From Lentzea terrae (GTDB lineage: Bacteria; Actinomycetota; Actinomycetes; Mycobacteriales; Pseudonocardiaceae): a stretch of 64,000 nucleotides of DNA. Position 1 is the first letter of the stretch. The number at the start of each line of letters is the position of its first letter. Made by a program: the position numbers and the translations under genes. Positions 51,696-59,261 of this stretch are shown here, piece after piece. Below the pieces are notes generated by a model that saw only the letters and a program-made list of their open reading frames with translations, had not been told where the DNA came from and made no database searches. The stretch covers positions 328,332-392,331 of the forward strand of contig NZ_QFWW01000013.1 in the NCBI RefSeq assembly GCF_003265345.1. The letters are read 5' to 3'.

Positions 51696-53924
51696 ATGCG
51701 TTGGGGTTGGTGGATGCCGCGAGCGATGAAGTGGGCCGTCACGCTTGTCGTCGGTGCCGCGGTGTTCGTCTTCGGGTGGTGGCTCTGCGACTTCCCGTTG
51801 GGCATGGAGACCGACAACGCGCTCAGCATCGCGGCCATCCCCAGCGCGCTCGTCCTGTCGCCGCTCGGCTGGTGGGCCGGCCGTGAGGCATCGGCACCAG
51901 CGCGGGTCATCGAGGAGCCGAGCGCCCCGACGCCCGCCCCTGTCGATCGCGGCGGACAGGTGGTGGTGGGACCCGTACCGCGGGCACCGCAACACTTCCA
52001 GCCGCCAGTCGAAACCCTGCGTGCTCTCTCCAACGTCGCCGCGGGGTCGATAGCCGTGGTGTGCACGGTGACCGGCCTGCGCGGCGTCGGGAAGACCCAG
52101 GCGGTCGGTGCCTACGCGCGCCAGCGGATCGAGGACGGCTGGCTGGTGGCCTGGTTCCCAGCCCAGTCCGAGAGCCTGGTCCTGGCCGGTCTGGGAGAGC
52201 TCGCCGACGCACTGGGGCTGCGCCGCGCCGGGGACACCGCCGAGCTGACCACCGCGCGGGTCCGCAACCATCTCCAGACGCTGCGTGAGCCCGCGTTGCT
52301 GGTGTTCGACAACGTCACCGATCCCGCGCACGTCGTCCCGCACCTGCCCGCGACCGGCAGCGCGCAGATCGTGCTGACCAGCGCGAGCCATGCGATCGAC
52401 CAGTTGGGCACCAGGGTCCCGGTGGAGCTGTTCAGCCCGGACACCGCCGTGCGGTTCCTCACCGACAGCACCGGCCTGCCGGACGTCGCCGGCGCCCGCA
52501 AGCTCGCCCGCGAGCTGGGCTACCTGCCGCTGGCCCTGGCGCAGGCCGCCGCCCGCGTCGTCCGGATCGACCACGACTACGCCACCTACCTGCGTCGCCA
52601 CCAGAGCGTCTCCGTGGACAAGCTGCTCACCGCGGTACCCGGTAACCCGTATCCGCACGGCGCGGCAAAGGCGATCCTGCTCGCGGTAGAGCCTTTCACC
52701 GCCGACGAGACGCCGGCGAAGTTGCTCGACCTGCTCAGCGTCCTCTCCCCGGACGGCGTCTCGCGCGACCTGCTCACCACCGAGTCGAACGCCGAAGCCG
52801 ACGACGCTCTGGCCGCCCTGTTCGACGCGTCGCTGGTCGAGTTCGCCGGCACGAACAACACCGTGGTGGTCATGCACCGGCTGACCCAACGCGCCATCCG
52901 CGACCGTCCCGACCACGACCTCCCTGCCGCACTCACGCGAGCAGGCGGCTTGCTGCGCGCGGTGAGCCGTACCGCGGAACAGGTCAAGTGGAAGCGCGAC
53001 CTCGGCGAAGAGCTGATCCGCCACCTCGACGCGCTGCGGTCCCACGCGGCAGCCGTCGACGCCTTGCCCGACGAGTTCCTCAGCCTCCGCGCCGACGCGC
53101 TCTACGACCTGTCCGAGTGGTACTGGCACCACGACCGGCCAGTAGCCGAGCGAATCCTGCTGCGCCAAGCCCTTCCGCTCTACCGGCGGCTCGCCTCTGC
53201 CGGCCCGGAACAGCAAGGCCGACTGGCCTCCTGTCTGCACCACATCGGCACCAGCTACCTGAACTCCAGCACCCCCGATTTAGCGGCGGCCACGCTGTGG
53301 CAGGCATATGAGCTGCGCGCGGCACTGGCTGCCACCGATGACGACGAGGCGGCCGTGTTGGCCAACACGTGCGCGGAACTGTCCCGTGCGTTGCAGATGA
53401 CGAGCAGATTCCGCGAGTCCGTCCGGATCGCCGAGCACGAGGTGCGCTTGCGACGGGACCGCCGGAGCCCGGACAACGACCTCTACATGGGACTCGTGCG
53501 TCTGGCACGCGGGCAGGCGATGACGGGCGAGGTCACCGCAGCCTGGCACACCGCCCTCGAAGCCGAGGAACTCTGCCAGGCGTTGGCGGACGACGAACCG
53601 CGGAAGGTCGCCTGGCGGCAACTGCACCTGGCCAAGGTGCTGAGCCTGTGCGGGCGGCACGACGTGCGCCGAGCCGCGCGTGCCGAAGCGCCCGCAAGGG
53701 CCGCGCTCAGCGCATACCGGCGCCTGGTCGACCAGGATCCGCGTTACTACCAAGCCAACTTGAAGTCGGCTGTGGCCACCCTGGTCACGGTGCTCGAACG
53801 GCTCGGCCGCCACGCCGAGGCGGCAGCAGCAACCCACCGGATAGGAACAGACCCCGAATGGCAGCAAAACTCCCCGGCGAGGAAGACGGCGAGTCGCCCG
53901 CCGAAATCCAGCAAGACGAACTAG
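51696..53924 (+). CDS. Membrane-anchored NB-ARC / tetratricopeptide STAND protein
   Basis: This protein of up to 742 residues has two N-terminal membrane helices (about 10-65), an NB-ARC NTPase (about 110-330; P-loop TGLRGVGKTQAVGAYARQ, Walker B EPALLVFDNVTDP, GxP-like GYLPLALAQAAA), a winged-helix-like linker, and a C-terminal helical TPR-like region (about 430-720). STAND proteins of this kind act as signal switches or in conflict systems. Several ATGs (51696, 51714, 51726) are possible starts and none has a strong ribosome site. Its end overlaps the DUF4913 gene by 67 bp. Confidence 0.87.
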   Translation: MRWGWWMPRAMKWAVTLVVGAAVFVFGWWLCDFPLGMETDNALSIAAIPSALVLSPLGWWAGREASAPARVIEEPSAPTPAPVDRGGQVVVGPVPRAPQHFQPPVETLRALSNVAAGSIAVVCTVTGLRGVGKTQAVGAYARQRIEDGWLVAWFPAQSESLVLAGLGELADALGLRRAGDTAELTTARVRNHLQTLREPALLVFDNVTDPAHVVPHLPATGSAQIVLTSASHAIDQLGTRVPVELFSPDTAVRFLTDSTGLPDVAGARKLARELGYLPLALAQAAARVVRIDHDYATYLRRHQSVSVDKLLTAVPGNPYPHGAAKAILLAVEPFTADETPAKLLDLLSVLSPDGVSRDLLTTESNAEADDALAALFDASLVEFAGTNNTVVVMHRLTQRAIRDRPDHDLPAALTRAGGLLRAVSRTAEQVKWKRDLGEELIRHLDALRSHAAAVDALPDEFLSLRADALYDLSEWYWHHDRPVAERILLRQALPLYRRLASAGPEQQGRLASCLHHIGTSYLNSSTPDLAAATLWQAYELRAALAATDDDEAAVLANTCAELSRALQMTSRFRESVRIAEHEVRLRRDRRSPDNDLYMGLVRLARGQAMTGEVTAAWHTALEAEELCQALADDEPRKVAWRQLHLAKVLSLCGRHDVRRAARAEAPARAALSAYRRLVDQDPRYYQANLKSAVATLVTVLERLGRHAEAAAATHRIGTDPEWQQNSPARKTASRPPKSSKTN

Positions 53925-54319
53925 GCACCGCGAACGAGGGCCAGCTCTTCTACCCGAACGTCCTCGAGTTCGTCACCGACAGGTTCAGCTACCTCGTCCC
54001 GCTGTCCGGTCCGAACTCCGGGCGCGTGTGGTGCCCGTCCTGGTTCCGGCACGCCCAGGCGCTGTCCAGACTGGACTCGATCTGGCGTGCCTGGGAGTTC
54101 CTGCGCTTCGACCCTTCGTTGGGAATGTCGAACTGGTGGCTGCACCACGTCGACCCGCACATGCGGGCGCTGATGGACCCGGTCACCGGCCCGTTCGCCC
54201 AATGCGCCAACGGTCACCAGGCCGATCAGCCGCTGCCGCTGGACGACGTGCCGGACGGCCTCTTCGACGACCAACGGTCGAAGTGGCTGCAAACGAGCAA
54301 CCCGTTCGACCTCGACTGA
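53858..54319 (+). CDS. DUF4913 protein
   Basis: This 153-residue protein matches DUF4913: FYPNVLEFVTDRFSYLVPL, VWCPSWFRHAQALSRLDSIW, RAWEFLRFDPSLGMSNWWLH and HVDPHMRALMDPVTGPFAQC. The family is common on actinomycete plasmids and integrative elements, but its function is unknown. ATG 53858 lies inside the end of the NB-ARC gene (67-bp overlap in another frame), which suggests translational coupling. It converges with a small minus-strand gene 7 bp away. Confidence 0.88.
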   Translation: MAAKLPGEEDGESPAEIQQDELGTANEGQLFYPNVLEFVTDRFSYLVPLSGPNSGRVWCPSWFRHAQALSRLDSIWRAWEFLRFDPSLGMSNWWLHHVDPHMRALMDPVTGPFAQCANGHQADQPLPLDDVPDGLFDDQRSKWLQTSNPFDLD

Positions 54320-54326
54320 GAGCGCG

Positions 54327-54572
54327 TCATCCGAGCGGGTAGTGCTCCACGTGCACCGCTCGCGAGACATGGGGCTGGACCCGAGGTGCCCTCGCCTGCA
54401 GGTAGAGCTCGGGCGGCGTGAAGCGATCCCACGCCGCACCGATCTGGGTCACCTCAGGCGCCTGAAGGTGCATCGCGGACTCGTAGCCGAACCCGGTGTA
54501 GCTCGCACTCACCAGCGCGGAGTCCAGCCACGCGCGCACCGCAGCAGAAGATTCGATCATGACCCGGCCCAT
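54327..54572 (-). CDS. Hypothetical small protein
   Basis: This is an 81-residue protein from ATG 54572 (MGRVMIESSAAVRAWLDSAL at the start), which has GAGGAGGAGG just upstream; ATG 54560 is also possible. It has no signal or membrane segment and no recognised family. The good ribosome site and fit between converging genes support it. Confidence 0.55.
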   Translation of the reverse strand: MGRVMIESSAAVRAWLDSALVSASYTGFGYESAMHLQAPEVTQIGAAWDRFTPPELYLQARAPRVQPHVSRAVHVEHYPLG

Positions 54573-54730
54573 CCTCCTCCTCGCTCGCAACGCGCACCGC
54601 CGACTCCCTCAAAGCGTCCACGCCTGACGTCCGATGATCGGCGAGCGGTGGACTCGAGGCGGTCGTATGGTCGGTGGCTGCGCAGACCCGACCACCGCCG
54701 GCCGGGCTGCGGCGGGATCGGAGGCTCACC

Positions 54731-55339
54731 ATGTTTGTGCAGGTAGTGCAGGGCAAGGTGTCCGACGCCGAGCGATTGCACGCCCAGTTGGACAAGTGGA
54801 TGCAGGACCTGGCCCCCGGCGCGACGGGCTGGCTGGGTTCGACCTGCGGCGTGACCGACGACGGCACCTGCGTGTGCTTCGTCCGGTTCGACACGCCAGA
54901 GCACGCCCAGGAGAACAGCAACCGGGCGGAGCAGGGCGCCTGGTGGGCGGAAACATCCAGGTTGTTCCCCCAAGGCGCGGAGTTCCTCGACAGCGAGCGA
55001 GTAACCGAGGACACGCCGGGCGACCCGACGAAGGCCCAGTTCGTGCAGATCATCGAAGGCCGCGCGACCGACGCGACCAGAGGCCTGGACCTGAGCATGG
55101 AGAACGCGGACAAGTGGGCCGAGTACCGCCCGGACATCCTCGGCAGCGTCGGCGCCAACTTCACCGACGGCCGGTACGCCATGGAATTGTTCTTCACCAA
55201 CGAAGCCGACGCGCGCAAGGGCGAGCAGAAGGAGCCGCCCCCGGAGCTCAAGGCCCAGATGGACGAGATGCAGGCGCTGGACGCAGAACCCCCGAAGTTC
55301 TTCGACCTCAAGCACCCCTGGATGTACTCGCCCCGCTGA
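54731..55339 (+). CDS. Tandem ABM-like (dimeric alpha-beta barrel) protein
   Basis: This 202-residue protein contains two copies of a ferredoxin-like antibiotic-biosynthesis-monooxygenase (ABM) fold: MFVQVVQGKVSDAERLHAQL at 1-95 and FVQIIEGRATDATRGLDLS at about 100-190. The family includes haem-degrading enzymes and monooxygenases, but also proteins of unknown role; no catalytic residues are clear. ATG 54731 has GGAGG six bases upstream. Confidence 0.82.
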   Translation: MFVQVVQGKVSDAERLHAQLDKWMQDLAPGATGWLGSTCGVTDDGTCVCFVRFDTPEHAQENSNRAEQGAWWAETSRLFPQGAEFLDSERVTEDTPGDPTKAQFVQIIEGRATDATRGLDLSMENADKWAEYRPDILGSVGANFTDGRYAMELFFTNEADARKGEQKEPPPELKAQMDEMQALDAEPPKFFDLKHPWMYSPR

Positions 55340-55345
55340 AACCGC

Positions 55346-55378
55346 CTGGGGTGAGGCACAACCGGGGCCTCACCCCAG
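55346..55378. terminator. Bidirectional terminator between the ABM gene and the caspase operon
   Basis: CTGGGGTGAGGC (55346-55357) pairs perfectly with GCCTCACCCCAG (55367-55378) around a 9-base loop between the ends of two convergent genes. Confidence 0.7.
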
Positions 55379-55423
55379 TGTCCTCCGGTCGCACCTTCAC
55401 TCGACAGATCCGCAAACCGGCGG

Positions 55424-57526
55424 TCAACGGCGACGAGCACGCGACGGCACGGTGAGCCCGACGACCACCAGCACCGGCACCATGATCAGGTAACTGGGGG
55501 TCGCGAACCCGAACGGCATCATGGAGAGCACGACCAGGAGTACGGCCCAGGTCGCCACCATGCCTGAGACCAGCTGCGCCGGTCGTGCCCGCGCCGCGAG
55601 CCAGGGTACGAATGGAGCCCCCAGCGCCGCGCCGTACGCCAGCCCGGCCCAGACGAGGTCGTCCGCGGTGATCATCGACGCCTTCCACACCAGCACGGCC
55701 GACACCGCCAGCCCGGACAGGGTGAGCACCACCGAGTACCACGGCGGTGTGGGCGCGACGAACGACGCGCCGGGCACACGGCGCACGATCCCCACAGCCA
55801 CCAGTGCGGCCCCGATCAGCAACAACATGGCGACGGCGCCCATGTAGTACGCCAGGTCGTAGGGTTCGAAACTCTCTGAGTAGATCGGTTCGAACAACAC
55901 CATTGACAGGCCGGCCAACGCGAGTGACCCCGCTGCCAGGAGCACTCCGGCGCCCACCGCGCGAGCGCGCGGCTGCAGCACACTGAGACCCCCGACGAGC
56001 GCCGCCAGCCCGAGCGACACGAAGTAGCACCAGAGCGTCGGGCGATTGACCAGCATCGGGTCGCCGTAGCGGTAGTCGGTCGGCACCGCCAGCAGCAACA
56101 GGGCAGCGGCTCCCAGCACCATCGCTGCGCAGCGGGGCACGAGGTTGACGGCATCGGTGTCCGGGCCGGACTGCTTCGGCGGATCCTCGACAGGCCTGCG
56201 CTGACCGCCCTGCTCCGACCGCCCTGCCGACGGCACCGGACCCGCGGACATCGGCGGCCCCGGCACGACCGGGCGGCTCACGGTCGCCTGCCGCACCACT
56301 GTGGGTACGTCGACGGGCTTCGCGGCCTCGGACAGCACGGTGACGACCGCGTTCCCCGTCGGCCCGCTGATCTCGATCCGTCCCTCCGACGCGGGGGCAG
56401 CCTGCTGCAGCGACACGCTGATCTCGTCCTCGACCAGCGCGACCCGGATCCACGGCTCCGACGCTGTCACCGTCACCGCCCGCGCCAGCGGGGGACCGCG
56501 CAGCACAACCGCCTGCGGACCAGGCGTGGAGAACCGCAGCACCGACACACTCGGTTGGATCATCGCGTCGCTCAACGCGGCGGCCGCCGCCCCGGCCACA
56601 GTGCTGATGTCCGTGCTCGCCATCTGCGTCAACGCCAGCTGCGCACCGGCCGCGACCTCGAGGTTGCCGCTGGACAACCTCGACCGCAGCTCCGCCACCG
56701 CACCCAGCCTCGTGAACATGTTCGGATCCGCCACCGCCGCTGCCAGATCGGCCGGCATCGCGGCGGGCTTGATCCTCCGCCGCCCTGAGCGCGCCAGGTA
56801 CAGCTCGCCCTGCATCTCGATGTCCCGCGACGGCGTCTGGTTCGGGTTCTCCTGCCGTACCCGCTCGAACACGTAGTCGTACAGCTCGTTCAACGAGATC
56901 AGGCCGTCCTCGTCCCGGTCGGCCTCGCCCGTCGACAACCCCCGCACGAGCGCCGAGGTGAACACGGACGGCGCTGGGGCGTGGTCCTCGGCGAGGTGGT
57001 CGCCCTCGAAGGCGTACTCCATCGCGTTCGACGCCGTGATCACTGCCCTGCCCCGGCCACCGGACAACGTGGACAGAACGTCCACGTCACCGGCCGCCCG
57101 CACCGCCACACCCTCGCTGAACGCCCCGCCATAGCAGCAGTCCAGCAGCAGCACGATGCTGCGCGACCGGCTCTGCCGCATGCATCGCCGCACGAAGTCC
57201 GCGGGCACCGCCGTCGAGCCGAGGCGATTCGGCCGGGTGTTGCGCGCGGCGAAGAACAACTCGCCCGACTCGCTCTTCACCCCGTGGCACGAGAAGTGCA
57301 GCAGCAGCACGTCGTCCGGCTCACCTTCGAGGAACAGGTCTTCCACCCGTTCCTGCACGACGCTCGCCGTCTCGTCGCGCACCACTTCCACCGAGAACTC
57401 GCTGACACGGCGATCGCCCAGCACCTCGGCCAGCGCCTCGGCGTCGGCCGCCGGGGAGCGCAAGCGGCTCAATCCCTCGTGGTCGTAGAGAGAGTTGGCG
57501 ATGATCAGCGCCAGCCGCTTGCTCAT
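55424..57526 (-). CDS. Caspase-domain / EF-hand / multi-TM effector protein
   Basis: This 700-residue protein begins with a caspase-like peptidase (C14) domain (1-250). The catalytic His81 is in HFSCHG and Cys131 is in LLLDCCYGGAF. An EF-hand-like loop (Asp203, Asp205, Asp207, Glu214; EADRDEDGLISLNELYDYV) follows, then a helical and beta spacer region and about seven C-terminal membrane helices (465-695). In bacteria such proteins are seen as effectors in biological-conflict systems. ATG 57526 overlaps the stop of the EACC1-like gene (TGATG), so the two are translationally coupled. The target and the trigger are unknown. Confidence 0.92.
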   Translation of the reverse strand: MSKRLALIIANSLYDHEGLSRLRSPAADAEALAEVLGDRRVSEFSVEVVRDETASVVQERVEDLFLEGEPDDVLLLHFSCHGVKSESGELFFAARNTRPNRLGSTAVPADFVRRCMRQSRSRSIVLLLDCCYGGAFSEGVAVRAAGDVDVLSTLSGGRGRAVITASNAMEYAFEGDHLAEDHAPAPSVFTSALVRGLSTGEADRDEDGLISLNELYDYVFERVRQENPNQTPSRDIEMQGELYLARSGRRRIKPAAMPADLAAAVADPNMFTRLGAVAELRSRLSSGNLEVAAGAQLALTQMASTDISTVAGAAAAALSDAMIQPSVSVLRFSTPGPQAVVLRGPPLARAVTVTASEPWIRVALVEDEISVSLQQAAPASEGRIEISGPTGNAVVTVLSEAAKPVDVPTVVRQATVSRPVVPGPPMSAGPVPSAGRSEQGGQRRPVEDPPKQSGPDTDAVNLVPRCAAMVLGAAALLLLAVPTDYRYGDPMLVNRPTLWCYFVSLGLAALVGGLSVLQPRARAVGAGVLLAAGSLALAGLSMVLFEPIYSESFEPYDLAYYMGAVAMLLLIGAALVAVGIVRRVPGASFVAPTPPWYSVVLTLSGLAVSAVLVWKASMITADDLVWAGLAYGAALGAPFVPWLAARARPAQLVSGMVATWAVLLVVLSMMPFGFATPSYLIMVPVLVVVGLTVPSRARRR

Positions 57527-57894
57527 CAGGTGTGCCTGCTGATGAACAGCGCGATCAGTTCGTCCTGGTCCTCAGTCGACGCGTCGGCCAGCTCCAGGAC
57601 GTCGCCGTCGATCTCCACCCGCACCGCGCGCTGCACCGGGGTGCCCCGGTGCAGCCAGCTCCGGATCGCGGTCACGATCGTCTGCAGCGCCGTCGTGGAC
57701 TGCCCGAGTGTCACCAGCAGCCCGCCCACCGTCGCCACGTCCAGCGCGCGGGAACCCTCCGGCGGCGGACCGGCGCGGAGCGCGGTCACCGCCTGCACAT
57801 CCAGTTGGAGCAGATCCTGACGCAGGTAACCCGTCACCTGGTCAAGGCGCTCGGCGTCCGCCCCGTGCTCGGCGAGGTGCACTCGAAGGTTCAT
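57526..57894 (-). CDS. EACC1-like protein (effector-associated component)
   Basis: This 122-residue protein resembles the effector-associated constant component EACC1: a beta-alpha core with RALDVATVGGLLVTLGQS, LQTIVTAIRSWLHR and VRVEIDGDVLELADAS, ending in IALFISRHT. EACC1 is encoded next to caspase or trypsin effectors in actinomycete conflict systems and is thought to connect them to regulatory partners. It has GAGGAGG before ATG 57894, and its stop overlaps the caspase start. This assignment rests on pattern recognition. Confidence 0.8.
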   Translation of the reverse strand: MNLRVHLAEHGADAERLDQVTGYLRQDLLQLDVQAVTALRAGPPPEGSRALDVATVGGLLVTLGQSTTALQTIVTAIRSWLHRGTPVQRAVRVEIDGDVLELADASTEDQDELIALFISRHT

Positions 57895-57983
57895 GACGCC
57901 TCCTCACCTCGATTTCGCCTGAGGAGGCTCCTCCGTTAGCGCACCCCCTGCCGAACCGCGAGGCTGCTGGGGGACCCACGGGT

Positions 57984-59261
57984 TCATCCCGTCAGAACGA
58001 CAGCCGGGTTGGACGTGGGGAAGAGGCTGTCGAACACCCGGACGCGGTCGAAAGACAGGGCGTACTCGCGTGCTCGGTCCGCCATGAGCTGCCGTTCCTC
58101 GGCTGACATGTCGAGCACCACCCGGTCGATCGCAGCGGCGATGTGGTCGGGATTCCCCGCCTCGACGAGGATGGCCGTCTCGCCCACCGCTTCGCCGACG
58201 CCTCCGGTGGTGGTCGTGATCACCGGCCCGCCGCCTGCGAGCATCTTCTCGGTCAGCGCGATGCCGAAGGTCTCGACGAAGTCCGGTTCGGGCTTGGTCG
58301 GCAGCGCGTACACGGCGCAGCCGTTCATCAGCAGCGGCTTTTCCTCGTCCTCCACGTCGGTGAGGAAGAGGATCCGATCGTTGTGCTGAGTGATCGCCTG
58401 GACGTGCTCCAGTTCGGGGCCGTTACCGGCGACCACGAGCTTCAGCCGTGACTGCGCCTGGCTCCGGGTGAACGCGTCCACCAGGTCGTAGATGCCTTTC
58501 GCCCGTGTCACCCGGGACAGGAACAACACGTACCCGTCGCGTTCCAGGCCGCGTCGCTTCAGGGCGATGTCCACGAGCGCCGGATCGAGGTCGAGGTATG
58601 CCGAGGTGTCGATCGGCGGGTAGCTGACCGATATCCGGCGCACGCACTGGCGGGCGAACCGGGTGCCGCAGTGCGTGTCGATGGCCTCTGCGCAGGCGAT
58701 GATCTCCTGCCTGGTGTACTCCGACACGGCGATCACCTGGTCGTTGGCGAGGAACCGGGTGAACAGGACCACGGCCGCCCCGAAGCGCCTCTCGCGCAGG
58801 CACGAGCGGATCACGTTGGTGACGTCCGAGCCGACCGCCTTCGCGATGGTGTGGACGTCAGGTGCGTAGCCGGCCGCGCGGGCCGCGTCGACGGCGTCGC
58901 GGACCACGGCGTCGTGGGGAGCGAGGTACATCGACACGCACGTGGTCGGGACCGGCTCGGCGAGCAGTTCGACCAGGCGTCCCGTCAGCCCGGCCAGGTG
59001 CCGGCCGTCGGGCACTCGGTAGTCGCCGACCGGCCCGGGCCGCTCCACGGTGATGCCCTCGCTGTAGGGCAGGATCCGATCCAGCGGCTTGAGCGGCAGG
59101 CCTGCCGCCTGCAGCACGGGTATCGGCCAGGTCAGCAACCGGACGTCGTCGAAGCCGCGGGTGAGCGCGACCTCGGCCAGGTTGCGGGCTTCTCCGGAGT
59201 GACCGCAGATGACTGGGTCGGCCCGGACCACGATGACGAGACGACGGCTTGGCCTGCTCAT
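57984..59261 (-). CDS. GT4-type glycosyltransferase
   Basis: This 425-residue cytosolic enzyme has a GT-B fold of family GT4: N-terminal VVRADPVICGHSGEARNLAE, a middle VLFLSRVTRAKGIYDLVDAF, and the C-terminal acidic motif PDFVETFGIALTEKMLAGGG (E-x7-E type), which binds the nucleotide sugar. ATG 59261 has AAAGGGGG seven bases upstream. It overlaps the mannosidase stop by 4 bp (ATGA), so the two are one operon. The donor and acceptor are not known. Confidence 0.9.
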   Translation of the reverse strand: MSRPSRRLVIVVRADPVICGHSGEARNLAEVALTRGFDDVRLLTWPIPVLQAAGLPLKPLDRILPYSEGITVERPGPVGDYRVPDGRHLAGLTGRLVELLAEPVPTTCVSMYLAPHDAVVRDAVDAARAAGYAPDVHTIAKAVGSDVTNVIRSCLRERRFGAAVVLFTRFLANDQVIAVSEYTRQEIIACAEAIDTHCGTRFARQCVRRISVSYPPIDTSAYLDLDPALVDIALKRRGLERDGYVLFLSRVTRAKGIYDLVDAFTRSQAQSRLKLVVAGNGPELEHVQAITQHNDRILFLTDVEDEEKPLLMNGCAVYALPTKPEPDFVETFGIALTEKMLAGGGPVITTTTGGVGEAVGETAILVEAGNPDHIAAAIDRVVLDMSAEERQLMADRAREYALSFDRVRVFDSLFPTSNPAVVLTG

